59,923 nucleotides of DNA from Wohlfahrtiimonas populi (GCF_002006795.1 NZ_MVDN01000001.1:385149-445071); one strand, 5' to 3'; positions 23,554 to 32,617 are shown, counted from the first letter of the stretch. A program made the numbers and translations. Notes: generated from the letters alone by a model not told the origin.

Positions 23554-24359
23554 ATGCAAAACATCACAGCCAAGACTATCATCAACAAGATTGGATAAGC
23601 TTTAGCATGAATATGATCAGGTAGGTATTTCATTAAATGAGTACCTATTTTGATCCCAATCCAGGCACTAATGATTAATAATATTGCGCCCTTAATGTAT
23701 AAAAACCCAACAAAGCCTTCACCAAAATCCAATTGATCATGCTTTGCATATAACCAATAAACGACACTGCTTGTGATCGCCATTGGTAAAGTCAACGGGT
23801 TTGCCATCGCAGCAGATTCTTTCATACTTGCGCCACGCCTTCTCATCAATGGCACAGTCATAATGCTGCCACCAACGCCTAGAAATGCTGCCACAATGCC
23901 TATGACAATGCCAACCAAACCATCACGCTTACGAGTAACTGTTTGAATTTCAATTGTTTTGGGGTTCATAAAACCTTTTCTCACAGTGCAATCAATAATC
24001 GTGATTACTAAATAAAACATGAATAACCAACGAATCCAATCACCATCTACTAATGCAGCAATCAAAGCACCAAAACACCCACCGATAGAAATAGAAATGA
24101 ATAATGACCAAATGTGACTAAAGTTTAAATTCCCCTTTTGATAATGTTGGTAACTCGATAAGGATGCTGAAAAAATCATAATAAATGCAGAAGTTGCCAC
24201 AGAAATTTGCATGGCAAAATCACTGATCAAACCTTGATCATGCACGGTTAATGATAAATAAGAATACAACAAAGGCACTGTGACAAAACCGCCACCAAAG
24301 CCAAATAACACCGTTGTAATCCCTGAAATAATTCCGAAAAAACCTAATAGTAATAACAT
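23550..24359 (-). CDS. TauE/SafE-family membrane exporter
   Basis: 269 residues, about eight transmembrane helices. Family motif GFGGGFVTVPLL is near residue 20 and the second-repeat motif LGVGGSIMTVPLMRRRGASMKESAAMANPLTLPMAI is near residue 155. Members move sulfite, sulfonates or sulfoacetate. The open frame extends to 24434, overlapping the AraC promoter and a palindrome; the ATG at 24359 begins right before the first hydrophobic helix, as in relatives, and is preferred. It is divergent from an AraC regulator 107 bp away, which probably controls it. Confidence 0.84.
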   Translation of the reverse strand: MLLLLGFFGIISGITTVLFGFGGGFVTVPLLYSYLSLTVHDQGLISDFAMQISVATSAFIMIFSASLSSYQHYQKGNLNFSHIWSLFISISIGGCFGALIAALVDGDWIRWLFMFYLVITIIDCTVRKGFMNPKTIEIQTVTRKRDGLVGIVIGIVAAFLGVGGSIMTVPLMRRRGASMKESAAMANPLTLPMAITSSVVYWLYAKHDQLDFGEGFVGFLYIKGAILLIISAWIGIKIGTHLMKYLPDHIHAKAYPILLMIVLAVMFCI

Positions 24360-24431
24360 CGTAATCTCTACATTGATGGCGAATAATCGCATCATACTGA
24401 AATTACAACTGGCAAACTTACGGCAAAGTGA

Positions 24432-24451
24432 CATATATTATCGAATATATG
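24432..24451. promoter_or_regulatory. Palindrome before the AraC gene
   Basis: CATATAT-TATCGA-ATATATG is a perfect 7-bp inverted repeat that ends 4 bp before the Shine-Dalgarno of the AraC gene and lies between the two divergent genes. Candidate operator, or a hairpin near the start site. Confidence 0.45.
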
Positions 24452-24465
24452 CCAAAGGAGTTTAT

Positions 24466-25227
24466 ATGGTGATTTATGACATTGAAGACACGCCTAGAGA
24501 AATCATTGCCCTTGCAACTGATTATGAAGATGGTACATTTCTACCAACGCACCAACATCAACGAGCACAATTTCTATATAGCATTCGTGGCATGATGGAA
24601 GTTTCCACAGATCATGGCCGTTGGCTTGTTTTCCCTGATAGTGGCGTTTGGATTCCGCCACAAACACTACATTCTGTAAGGATGCTTAATGCTTCAACAC
24701 GAAGCTTATACATTTCACCTGAATTATCATTACGTAATCAATGTGAAGTCGTGAAAGTTTCAAAACTCATGCATTCACTTTTAATAGCAGCGACAGATAT
24801 TCCTCGCTTATATGAATCTCAAGGGCGGGATGCAACTTTGCTTCAACTTTTAATGTATGAAATTCAAAAAGCAGAAGCTTTGCCTTTTCATATTCCTTTG
24901 CCACAAGATTCTACTTTATTAGCGCTATGCCAAAACTTCATTCAATCGCCCAATATCCATGAATCATTAGAAAAATGGGCAAGCTTAAGCCATAAAAGCA
25001 CACGAACATTCTCTCGATTCTTTCAGAAAGAAACGGGAATGACGTTCAGCCAATGGCGACAACATATTTGTTTATTGTATGCGTTAACTGAATTAACAAA
25101 ACAGCAATCCATCACTAATATCGCGTTGTCATTGGGCTATGAAAGCATCAGCGCTTTTTCTGCCATGTTTAAGAAATCTCTGAATTATTCACCCAGTGAA
25201 TTTATATTCTTGCAAAATCGTGAATAA
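24466..25227 (+). CDS. AraC-family regulator (NimR/YeaM-like)
   Basis: 253 residues. N-terminal cupin with TFLPTHQHQRAQFLYSIRG and WIPPQTLHSVRM, C-terminal AraC helix-turn-helix pair (ESLEKWASLSHKSTRTFSRFFQKETGMTFSQWRQ and SITNIALSLGYESISAFSAMFKKSLNYSPSEF). This layout resembles E. coli NimR, which represses a divergent exporter gene; here the divergent partner is the TauE-type exporter. AAAGGAG stands before the ATG at 24466, so the longer frame from 24280, which runs antisense through the exporter gene, is not used. Confidence 0.86.
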   Translation: MVIYDIEDTPREIIALATDYEDGTFLPTHQHQRAQFLYSIRGMMEVSTDHGRWLVFPDSGVWIPPQTLHSVRMLNASTRSLYISPELSLRNQCEVVKVSKLMHSLLIAATDIPRLYESQGRDATLLQLLMYEIQKAEALPFHIPLPQDSTLLALCQNFIQSPNIHESLEKWASLSHKSTRTFSRFFQKETGMTFSQWRQHICLLYALTELTKQQSITNIALSLGYESISAFSAMFKKSLNYSPSEFIFLQNRE

Positions 25228-25308
25228 TCAATCATACAATTTCTAGCTTGATAATGTTATTGTAACTAGGCACTTTATTTCATTTTTAGAAACACACAAA
25301 GGTTTATC

Positions 25309-26235
25309 ATGGATTTCTTTTTGATTCTCTTCCCCATCTTTTCTATTTTTGTTGTGGGATTCATTGCACAAAAGATACTGCGCTTTGATATTCAGAATCT
25401 ATCCAAAATGTCCTTATATGTACTTTCACCATTTCTGGCCTTTCGTACGTTTTACACTCATGAATTAACGTTCGATTATTTCTACTTAGCTTTTTATGTA
25501 TTTGCACTCTGTTTAGGATTAGTGCTGATCATCAGCCTATGGTCAAAGCTTATGCGCTATTCTGAAAATATCCGCTGTGGCATGATTTTAAGCGCCTGTT
25601 TCATGAATAATGGGAATTATGGCGTGCCTGTGATTTTAATGTTCTTTGGCGCACAGGGATTTGACCTTGCTATCATTATGTTGGTGCTTCAACAATTTGT
25701 GATGAGTACCATTGGTATTTACTATGCTGCTAAAGGTAGTGATCGCCAAAGTGAAGCATCTTCTGCTAAATATGCATTGATTCGTGTGATTAAAATGCCC
25801 GTCGCTTATGGCGCATTGCTCGGCATTCTTTTCCAACTTATCAATATTCCCATTGGTGATTCCGTGATGAAATCCATTGCCATGATTGGTGATTCGTCCA
25901 TCGTTGTGATTATGATTATTCTAGGTATGCAATTGGCAATGATTCATATTAGAGAAATTGACCTACCCAAATTATCCATTTCTTTAATTGTAAAAATGGT
26001 GATTTCACCAATCTTGGCTTACTTTTTAGTGATGCTATTGCCTTTGCCAGAAACTTATAAAACCATCTTAATCATCTTAGCCGCAATGCCTGCAGCTGCC
26101 AATACAACTTTACAAGCGGTATTCTTCAATACACAACCTAAACTAGTTTCTAGCTCAACATTCATCAGCACAATTTTAAGCTTAATAACTTTACCGATTG
26201 TGATGTGGCTGTTAGATGTTTCAATCCCGACATGA
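25309..26235 (+). CDS. AEC-family (auxin efflux carrier) transporter
   Basis: 308 residues with about ten hydrophobic helices. Family features are the N-terminal FLILFPIFSIFVVGFIAQKI, MILSACFMNNGNYGVPVILMFFGAQG near residue 88, and AAMPAAANTTLQAVFFNTQPKLVSSSTFISTILSLITLPIVMWLL at the end. Bacterial AEC proteins move small dicarboxylates such as malate or malonate; the substrate here is unknown. AAAGG precedes the ATG. It follows the AraC regulator in the same direction with an 81-bp gap, so it might also belong to that regulon. Confidence 0.86.
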   Translation: MDFFLILFPIFSIFVVGFIAQKILRFDIQNLSKMSLYVLSPFLAFRTFYTHELTFDYFYLAFYVFALCLGLVLIISLWSKLMRYSENIRCGMILSACFMNNGNYGVPVILMFFGAQGFDLAIIMLVLQQFVMSTIGIYYAAKGSDRQSEASSAKYALIRVIKMPVAYGALLGILFQLINIPIGDSVMKSIAMIGDSSIVVIMIILGMQLAMIHIREIDLPKLSISLIVKMVISPILAYFLVMLLPLPETYKTILIILAAMPAAANTTLQAVFFNTQPKLVSSSTFISTILSLITLPIVMWLLDVSIPT

Positions 26236-26243
26236 TCATATTA

Positions 26244-26858
26244 CTACTTACCAAGTAACTTAGGTTGTTTGCAATAATATGTTATTTTCCTATGTGGGTA
26301 TGTAATCTCAATATCATGATCACGAATATAATGATCCCTTAACTTACTAATAAAACTCTCTTTTTTAAGATATGGACGTTGGTTAGTTGCACAAAACTGA
26401 GCAATATCTTTTTTATTACACAAACCAATGACACATAAATTTTCATCGATGACTTTATCTAAATTCTTTTCATATAAAGCGCGATACAAACCAGATGTAT
26501 AAAGTCTCTTTTTATCGTTCCATTCCATCCAAGGTGCAGCGCGTGACTTTGCATAAATATATGATATATCGACAATACCTTGATTATTTTTTAAAGTTAT
26601 CTCTTTGTTATCACAAAGATCTCTAGCAATATCATAATTCTGATTAACGATCTTTCGAGCATAGCTATTACCTTGCTGAATAATAATATTTTTATCCATA
26701 TTGGAAAGAATTTTATTATTTTTATCCACATAAACAGGCCTATCATAATCGACTGGTGGACTATAAGAATTATCTGTCCGTCCCAAGAGACACAAATCAC
26801 CTGTAGAAGAGCATCCACTAACGATAACAAATAAGATTAAATATGTAAATTTATCCAT
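26244..26858 (-). CDS. Unknown lipoprotein, 204 residues
   Basis: Not recognised. The signal peptide ends with lipobox VSGC, lipidated Cys at residue 16. The mature part is basic and hydrophilic, with six further Cys in CLLG, LCDNK, LCVIGLC, FCATN and YCKQP, so several disulfides are likely in the periplasm. Poorly conserved composition and higher A+T than its neighbours suggest an accessory gene. The stop lies 8 bp from the end of the convergent AEC gene. Confidence 0.55.
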   Translation of the reverse strand: MDKFTYLILFVIVSGCSSTGDLCLLGRTDNSYSPPVDYDRPVYVDKNNKILSNMDKNIIIQQGNSYARKIVNQNYDIARDLCDNKEITLKNNQGIVDISYIYAKSRAAPWMEWNDKKRLYTSGLYRALYEKNLDKVIDENLCVIGLCNKKDIAQFCATNQRPYLKKESFISKLRDHYIRDHDIEITYPHRKITYYCKQPKLLGK

Positions 26859-26894
26859 CTAAAAAACACCTTATTTTAATAGGAATTCTTATGA

Positions 26895-27086
26895 TTATAA
26901 TTTATTAGCGCGATGATTATGAATTAAGCCAATGAAGATCACGAGCAATAATAAAATTGCAGAAGCCAACGCAAATACTCCAAAATAGCCCATCATAGTA
27001 ATGGGTTTTAACCACCCAAATAACAGAACATACGGTGCACAAACGATTGCTAAAACAATCACTATTAAAACTAGAAAGATGGGCAT
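26895..27086 (-). CDS. Small membrane protein with two hydrophobic helices, 63 residues
   Basis: MPIFLVLIVIVLAIVCAPYVLLFGW forms the first helix and FGVFALASAILLLLVIFIGLIHNHRA the second, with a basic end; no family known to me. AAGG lies upstream of the ATG and the stop of the YdcF-like gene is 8 bp before it, so it is probably co-transcribed. An overlapping frame (26917-27108) gives a less plausible, Cys-scattered product and is rejected. Confidence 0.55.
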   Translation of the reverse strand: MPIFLVLIVIVLAIVCAPYVLLFGWLKPITMMGYFGVFALASAILLLLVIFIGLIHNHRANKL

Positions 27087-27094
27087 TGTAAACC

Positions 27095-27730
27095 TTATGG
27101 ATAATCAAATAACCATGAATTTAACAAAGCAAAAGGCTCGCGAATATAAGCAACAAAAATAGAGCGAGTATCTGTCGGCGTTGCTGCAGCTAATCCTGAA
27201 ACATGTTCAATGCCTGAACGTGCTGCCAGCATTAATGATCTTGGTAAATGGAAATCATTTGTCACAACAACTGCATTGTGAATATCCATCAATTTTTTAG
27301 AATTAATAAATTGATGCGCTGTGCGAGTGGAATCATCTTCCAATAAAATATTTTCTTCTGGAATGCCACGTTTTACTAAATATTCCTGCATCACTTCTGC
27401 TTCGCTTTTTTCTAAGCCTTGCGTTTTACCACCAGAAACAATAACTTTAACCTGTGGTGCTTCCAACCAATATTGATAAGCCATATCCAAGCGATTTTTC
27501 AATGCTTTTGTTGGCTCAAGTGGATCACCTTCAATTTGATAACCTAAAACAATCACAGCATCAGCATTGTCAGTTGCATGGATATCCTTAACTTGAGAAT
27601 GAATAATGCCATTGCCCACACAAATGACAACTAAACACATTAAGAAAAATAGAAAAACGCCGCAACGAAAGTTGCGAAAGCAAAAAAGGGCAAATGATTG
27701 TGTGGATGTTTTTTTATTATTATTTGTCAT
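27095..27730 (-). CDS. YdcF/SanA-family (DUF218) membrane-anchored protein
   Basis: 211 residues. One N-terminal transmembrane segment (about 26-45) and a periplasmic DUF218 domain: NADAVIVLGYQ, VIVSGGKTQGLEKSEAEVMQEYLVKRGIPEENILLEDDSTRTAHQFINSKKL, AVVVTNDFHLPRSLMLAARSG. E. coli relatives SanA, ElyC and YdcF affect envelope integrity and vancomycin sensitivity; biochemical role unsettled. It follows ribH on the same strand after 26 bp, so it may be transcribed with the riboflavin operon. Confidence 0.83.
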   Translation of the reverse strand: MTNNNKKTSTQSFALFCFRNFRCGVFLFFLMCLVVICVGNGIIHSQVKDIHATDNADAVIVLGYQIEGDPLEPTKALKNRLDMAYQYWLEAPQVKVIVSGGKTQGLEKSEAEVMQEYLVKRGIPEENILLEDDSTRTAHQFINSKKLMDIHNAVVVTNDFHLPRSLMLAARSGIEHVSGLAAATPTDTRSIFVAYIREPFALLNSWLFDYP

Positions 27731-27756
27731 TTACCCTTCTCATAAATCTTTACCAG

Positions 27757-28224
27757 TTAATTATCAATTTGAGCCATTAAGCTTAGCATTTCAATCACTG
27801 TTACCGCAGCATCTGCACCTTTATTCCCTGCTTTTGTGCCTGCGCGTTCTAAAGCTTGTTCGATACTATCTGTTGTTAATACACCAAATGCAATTGGCTT
27901 TTGATGATCTAAACTTACGTGTGCGATACCTTTAGAAACTTCGTTAGCAACGAAATCAAAGTGTGGTGTAGATCCGCGGATGACAGCGCCGAGACAAATA
28001 ATAGCATCAATATCATTTTTTTTCGCAAATTGTTGTGCGATTAAAGGAATTTCAAACGCACCTGGCACCCAAGCCAACTGAATATTGTCTTCACTTAAAC
28101 CGTGACGTTTCAATGCATCCACTGCACCATCAATTAATTGCTTTGAAATTAAACTATTAAAACGACCTGCAACAATAGCAATTTTCTTATTTTGAATGGA
28201 TAATTGGCCTTCGATAACTTGCAT
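27757..28224 (-). CDS. ribH: 6,7-dimethyl-8-ribityllumazine synthase
   Basis: 155 residues. It condenses the ribityl-pyrimidine with dihydroxybutanone phosphate, the step before riboflavin synthase. Active-site features: [12 protein letters not shown] near residue 18, [10 protein letters not shown] near 52, [24 protein letters not shown] around 75-98 with the catalytic His, and [26 protein letters not shown] precedes the ATG at 28224; the upstream Met at 28257 has no such site. Last rib gene of the operon. Confidence 0.95.
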   Translation of the reverse strand: MQVIEGQLSIQNKKIAIVAGRFNSLISKQLIDGAVDALKRHGLSEDNIQLAWVPGAFEIPLIAQQFAKKNDIDAIICLGAVIRGSTPHFDFVANEVSKGIAHVSLDHQKPIAFGVLTTDSIEQALERAGTKAGNKGADAAVTVIEMLSLMAQIDN

Positions 28225-28300
28225 AATAAATCTCCTAATAAAAAAATATTTAATCAAACTGTTTCACTGAAATACTAATTCTTAATTACCTGAACTCAAA

Positions 28301-29506
28301 CTATAAGTAATGCCCCATTTGAGTAGCTTTAGTTGCCAAGTAATCTTGATTCTCTTTTGTCACAAATTTAGGTGTTGGAATGCGTTCTAAAACTTCAATG
28401 CCATTTTTACGCAATACTTCCACTTTCTCAGGGTTATTTGTAATGAGTTTCACTTGTGATTGCTCGAAATATTGCAAAATACGCGCAGCAATTGTGAAAT
28501 CACGACTATCCACTGGATGACCCAAAGATAAATTGGCATCGATCGTATTTTGCCCTTGGTCTTGCAATGCATAAGCGCGAATTTTTTCAGCTAAACCAAT
28601 ACCACGGCCTTCTTGGCGAAGATAGATCATCATGCCATTTTCAGCTTTCGCAATCGTTTCCAAGCCAAAATTCAACTGTGCTTGGCAATCACATTTAATA
28701 GAATGGAAAATATCACCTGTTAAACATTCTGAATGAATGCGCATTGTGAGTGGTTTACTTGCATCAAAATTTTCATTACGCAATACAACGTGTGGCTCGC
28801 TACCTTCGCTATTTGGGAAAGTATAGATTGTGAAATTGCCATAAGCTGTTGGCAAATGTGCTTGGCTCATCACTTCTAATTTCGTCGCTTTCTCGATGAG
28901 GTAATTACGATAATCGACAATATCTTGAATCGTAATTAATGGCATTGCTTCTTTAGCGCTCAATGCAGTTAATTCTTTACGGCGCGCCATTGTGCCATCC
29001 TCATTCAATACTTCACAGATCACAGCAACGGGCTTCAATCCTGCCAATTCCATTAAATCTACCGCGGCTTCAGTGTGCCCACGACGCACTAAAACGCCGC
29101 CATCTTTCGCAATCAATGGGAAAATATGACCAGGCTTTTTAAAATCTGCCGCTGTTGTACTGTCATCCGTAATTTTACGGCAAGTTAAAGCACGCTCGCC
29201 TGCTGAAATCCCAGTATGCGTAGAGATATAATCCACAGTGACAGTGAATGCTGTTTGGTAGCTATCTTCATTACGCACAACCATCGGCGTGAAATCGAAA
29301 CGTTCAGCAATTGGTGCAGTCAATGGCAAGCAAACTAACCCACCTGCTTTTTTGATCATCGTATTCATGTGCGCATCAGAGCAATGCTCTGCGGCAACAA
29401 TCATATCACCTTCATTTTCACGAGATTCATCATCCATTACAATGATAATTTCGCCACGTTTTAATGTATCTAGCGCAGCTTCAACACGTTGAATCATTGC
29501 TTTCAT
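28301..29506 (-). CDS. ribBA: Bifunctional 3,4-dihydroxy-2-butanone 4-phosphate synthase / GTP cyclohydrolase II
   Basis: 401 residues in two domains. The N-terminal RibB domain (about 1-200) has VMDDESRENEGDMIVAAE with the acidic metal-binding residues and ISTHTGISAGERALT. The C-terminal RibA domain has ECLTGDIFHSIKCDCQAQL with the zinc Cys trio and YLRQEGRGIGLAEKIRAYALQD with the catalytic Arg/Tyr region. Both domains look complete, so GTP cyclohydrolase II activity is probably retained, unlike some RibBX proteins. Starts one base after the ribE stop, indicating coupling. Confidence 0.95.
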   Translation of the reverse strand: MKAMIQRVEAALDTLKRGEIIIVMDDESRENEGDMIVAAEHCSDAHMNTMIKKAGGLVCLPLTAPIAERFDFTPMVVRNEDSYQTAFTVTVDYISTHTGISAGERALTCRKITDDSTTAADFKKPGHIFPLIAKDGGVLVRRGHTEAAVDLMELAGLKPVAVICEVLNEDGTMARRKELTALSAKEAMPLITIQDIVDYRNYLIEKATKLEVMSQAHLPTAYGNFTIYTFPNSEGSEPHVVLRNENFDASKPLTMRIHSECLTGDIFHSIKCDCQAQLNFGLETIAKAENGMMIYLRQEGRGIGLAEKIRAYALQDQGQNTIDANLSLGHPVDSRDFTIAARILQYFEQSQVKLITNNPEKVEVLRKNGIEVLERIPTPKFVTKENQDYLATKATQMGHYL

Positions 29507-29507
29507 C

Positions 29508-30134
29508 TTAATATCCCCATTCTGCTAATTTGTCATAACTCAAAGTTGATTGCTCTTTCTCTTTCAAGATGTACTTGCCGAGCTGATCAAATTCAATATT
29601 CACACGATTACCCTCTTTCAATTGATGAAGATTGGTAATTTCAAAACTGTGTGGAATCACGCTGACACTGAACGCATTCGCTGTTACATCCGTCACTGTT
29701 AAACTGATTCCATTGATTGCAATTGAACCTTTTTCAACCACTAATTTTTGATAGTCTCTCGCTAAAGCAAAACTTAAAACATAGCTATTTTGAAGCTTCT
29801 GCAAGGATTGCAATGTCGTCATCGTATCTACGTGTCCAGAAACAATGTGACCATCCAATCGACTATTGGCAAGCATTGCGCGCTCTAAGTTAACACGACT
29901 GCCCATTGTGCTACTTGCAAATGTGCTACGCTTTAAGCTCTCTGGCGTTAAATCTGCCCAAAAACCATAATCATCAAATTTTGTCACAGTTAAACACACG
30001 CCATTGCTAGAAATGCTATCGCCGATCTTGACGTTTTCTAGCACCTTTTTGCAGCCAATTTTGATCGTGATAACATCCCCACGATGCTGTTTAGCTTGCA
30101 ATACACCTATTTCTTCAATGATGCCTGTAAACAT
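29508..30134 (-). CDS. ribE: Riboflavin synthase, alpha subunit
   Basis: 208 residues. Two tandem lumazine-binding repeats: the first begins MFTGIIEEIGVL with SSNGVCLTVTKF, the second has SRLDGHIVSGHVDTM and IAINGISLTVTDV. It dismutates two lumazine molecules to riboflavin as a trimer. The start codon overlaps the ribD stop region (1-nt junction) and ribBA follows at once, so translation of all three is likely coupled. Confidence 0.94.
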   Translation of the reverse strand: MFTGIIEEIGVLQAKQHRGDVITIKIGCKKVLENVKIGDSISSNGVCLTVTKFDDYGFWADLTPESLKRSTFASSTMGSRVNLERAMLANSRLDGHIVSGHVDTMTTLQSLQKLQNSYVLSFALARDYQKLVVEKGSIAINGISLTVTDVTANAFSVSVIPHSFEITNLHQLKEGNRVNIEFDQLGKYILKEKEQSTLSYDKLAEWGY

Positions 30135-31261
30135 TATTCAACCTCCTTCAAGGTTGCTCGTACATAAATAGAAGTGCCTAATTTTTCCGTTTCATGAATG
30201 GATAAAATTGGTGCTTCTGATAAATCTGTAATATTGCTGTGATCCCACAAGCTTGGCGCTTTGGCATCACCAATTAATCTTGGACCATAAAACAGTGCAA
30301 ACTCATTCACTTTTTGAGCACTGATAAAAGCATTATAAATACTGCTGCCGCCCTCCAATAGCACGCTCATGACTTTTTCTTCATAGAGTTTAATCAACAC
30401 TGAATCTACGGTAATTTCATCATCATTCAATTCAATTAAATGCACATTCTTAGCTATTAATTCGGCCTTTAAACCTGCATTGATAGCTTGGTTTTTAGGA
30501 TAGATAATCCAAGTTGGTGCAACTGCTGTATCAAATAATTGATAATTTGAATGCTCAATACCATTGAAATTACGAAGCAGTAACACACGAATAGGATTGG
30601 GATAATTTTGATCAGGAATACGCACAGCTAAACTTGGATCATCATTCAATAATGTTTTTTTACCAATGATTATCGCATCATGCTTTGCACGTAATTCATG
30701 CCCTTTTAATCGTGCATCAACGCCTGTAATCCATTGTGAATCACCTGATTGAGATGCAGTTTTACCATCCAAACTCATAGCGGCTTTCAATGTCACAAAA
30801 GGTGATTGTGTTAATTGATTATGAAAAAATATATGATTGATTTGGCGAGCTGAATCAGAATCTGCACAAATAGCTTCAATGCCATTTGCCACTAGGAAAG
30901 CTTCACCTTTGCCTGCCACTGATGGATTAGGATCTTGCGTTGCATACACAACTTTTGTGATGCCAGCATTTAAGATTGCCTCTGTACAAGGACCTGTTTT
31001 ACCATGATGACAACAAGGTTCTAGCGAAACATAAATCGTCGCACCGATTGTGCTTTCGTGATTGTCTTGAGCATTTTGAATCGCCACCACTTCAGCATGT
31101 GCTGTACCCGCTTTTGCATGAAAGCCTTCACCAATAATTTTGCCATCTTTCACAATCACAGCGCCCACATAAGGGTTTGGTGAAACGAATCCCATAGAAA
31201 TCGTTGCCAATGCAATGGCTTTATCCAAAAATTGATGATCTGATTCAGTTAGCTTGTTCAT
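30134..31261 (-). CDS. ribD: Bifunctional pyrimidine deaminase/reductase
   Basis: 375 residues (E. coli 367). The N-terminal deaminase domain has the zinc site His55-Ala-Glu57 and Cys83...Cys92 (PCCHHGKTGPC); the C-terminal DHFR-type reductase domain has KAAMSLDGKTASQSGDSQWITG and SVLLEGGSSIYNAFI. It carries out the second and third steps of riboflavin synthesis. AGAGGG precedes the ATG at 31261; the extended frame to 31318 enters the riboswitch leader and is rejected. First gene of ribD-ribE-ribBA-ribH, directly controlled by the FMN riboswitch. Confidence 0.95.
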   Translation of the reverse strand: MNKLTESDHQFLDKAIALATISMGFVSPNPYVGAVIVKDGKIIGEGFHAKAGTAHAEVVAIQNAQDNHESTIGATIYVSLEPCCHHGKTGPCTEAILNAGITKVVYATQDPNPSVAGKGEAFLVANGIEAICADSDSARQINHIFFHNQLTQSPFVTLKAAMSLDGKTASQSGDSQWITGVDARLKGHELRAKHDAIIIGKKTLLNDDPSLAVRIPDQNYPNPIRVLLLRNFNGIEHSNYQLFDTAVAPTWIIYPKNQAINAGLKAELIAKNVHLIELNDDEITVDSVLIKLYEEKVMSVLLEGGSSIYNAFISAQKVNEFALFYGPRLIGDAKAPSLWDHSNITDLSEAPILSIHETEKLGTSIYVRATLKEVE

Positions 31262-31351
31262 ATACCCTCTATCATTAGATTTATTTTGGGGCACAAAAAA
31301 ACACAGCATAGACAGCATGCCAAATAATAGGCACGTGAATAGAGTTGTGAT

Positions 31352-31471
31352 TTATCTTTTACCATCCAGACTATACTGTCGGTTTTGGAATTTCACCAAG
31401 ATCAGCTTTCGCTCGCGGACTATCACCGCCGGTCGGGAATTGAATTGCTTCGCACCCTGCCCCAAAGATAA
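31352..31471 (-). promoter_or_regulatory. FMN riboswitch (RFN element)
   Basis: On the minus strand the conserved blocks appear in order: GGGGCAGGGTG, AATTCCCGACCGGCGGTGATAG, AGTCCGCGAGC, GGTGAAATTCC, AAACCGACAGT, AGTCTGGATGG. Closing stem TTATCTTT / AAAGATAA at 31464-31471 and 31352-31359. It lies 90 bp before ribD. Downstream, CTCTAT (31339-31344) can pair with ATAGAG of the ribD ribosome-binding site (31267-31272), and a short stem with a 7-T run follows too, so either translational or transcriptional control is possible. Confidence 0.96.
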
Positions 31472-31563
31472 ATTTTTCAATTGGCAAAACTCTATCACAT
31501 ATAATTTTCGATATCAAATCACATGCTACAAGTTGTCCGAAATGAGGTTTTTCAAAAATAGAA

Positions 31564-32475
31564 TTATAAAAGAGGCTTATGCTCAAAGAGATAATCAATG
31601 AAAGCCCGTACTTTTGCTGGCACATACTTCGTGCTTGGATAAACAATATGAACATCCAATGGCTCTAAACGATGCTCAGGAAAAAGCTCCACTAAATCGC
31701 CACTTGCAATGGCATGATCTACGGTAAAGTCCAATAACTGAATAATGCCATAGCCATTAATCACGCTCATCACTGCACCAAAAGGGTCGTTATACAACAT
31801 TGCAAAATCTAAATTTAATGCATTTTCACCTTTTACTTTCCATGGCAATGGCGTACTAACACTAGGAAATTTCAGTCCAATGCATTTATGATTTTTCAAA
31901 TCACTGAGGGATTTTGGTGTGCCATATTTTCTTAAATACTCTGGAGATACTACAATTTTCTGTTCAATCCTTGCGTATAATCTTGCAACTAAATTTAAAT
32001 CCGTCACTTCGCCAATTCGAATTGCTAAGTCAAAGTTTTCTCGCATAAAGTCCACATAAGCTGTACTCAAGAATACTTCCATTTTCAATGTTTCATCATA
32101 CTTTTCCATAAAACCATTGATCACAGGAATCAATTTATTAATCGCCAAACTATCAGGCAAGCTAATGCGCAATGTTCCACGTGGTACAGAATTATTCAAT
32201 AGATGGTTTTCAATTTCCTGAATACTTTCTAGAGATTTACGGCAAGTTTCATAATAACTTCGCCCTTCCTCTGTCAAACGAATAGAACGTGTTGAACGAT
32301 AAAACAATTTTAGTTTTAATTTTTTCTCTAGGCGCTGCACAGCTTTACTCACAGCTGATGGCGTTACACCCAATGAAATTGACGCATCTGTAAAGCTTGA
32401 ACTCTCCGCTGCTCGGCAAAATACTTGAATATCATCTAACTCTAACGATTGTAATGGTTTCATGTTCGCATTCAT
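31564..32475 (-). CDS. LysR-family transcriptional regulator
   Basis: 303 residues. Winged helix-turn-helix at the N-terminus: LELDDIQVFCRAAESSSFTDASISLGVTPSAVSKAVQRLEKKL, then the co-inducer domain with PRGTLRISLPDSLAINKLIP and DFMRENFDLAIRIGEVTDLNLVARLYARI, as in the CrgA/DntR-like subgroup. AGGAA stands before the ATG at 32475 (the frame is open to 32499). It is divergent from a small secreted protein and DoxX gene, its likely targets. Confidence 0.88.
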   Translation of the reverse strand: MNANMKPLQSLELDDIQVFCRAAESSSFTDASISLGVTPSAVSKAVQRLEKKLKLKLFYRSTRSIRLTEEGRSYYETCRKSLESIQEIENHLLNNSVPRGTLRISLPDSLAINKLIPVINGFMEKYDETLKMEVFLSTAYVDFMRENFDLAIRIGEVTDLNLVARLYARIEQKIVVSPEYLRKYGTPKSLSDLKNHKCIGLKFPSVSTPLPWKVKGENALNLDFAMLYNDPFGAVMSVINGYGIIQLLDFTVDHAIASGDLVELFPEHRLEPLDVHIVYPSTKYVPAKVRAFIDYLFEHKPLL

Positions 32476-32510
32476 TCTATTTATTCCTGTGAGGCACAAA
32501 TGATTTTCCT

Positions 32511-32574
32511 GTTAACGATAGTAACAAAAAACTGATTTCATTAACATAGCAATCAGTTTGAAGTTATGGCTAAC
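32511..32574. promoter_or_regulatory. Candidate LysR binding region
   Basis: Two inverted repeats, GTTA-N7-TAAC at 32511-32525 and GTTA-N4-TAAC at 32563-32574, lie in the 142-bp gap between lysR and the small-protein/doxX operon. Spacing suits a LysR recognition and activation site pair; inferred. Confidence 0.4.
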
Positions 32575-32617
32575 ACACAAACAACTATCTCATTATATTT
32601 TTTAAAAGGAGTTTCAC

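Noticed and set aside
26917-27108. Overlapping 63-codon frame beside the small membrane protein
   Set aside because: It is poorly hydrophobic with scattered Cys and His; the other frame gives two clean helices and has a Shine-Dalgarno.
31254-31655. Open frames across the region upstream of ribD, on both strands
   Set aside because: They fall on the FMN riboswitch and leader or antisense to LysR; composition explained by the RNA element.
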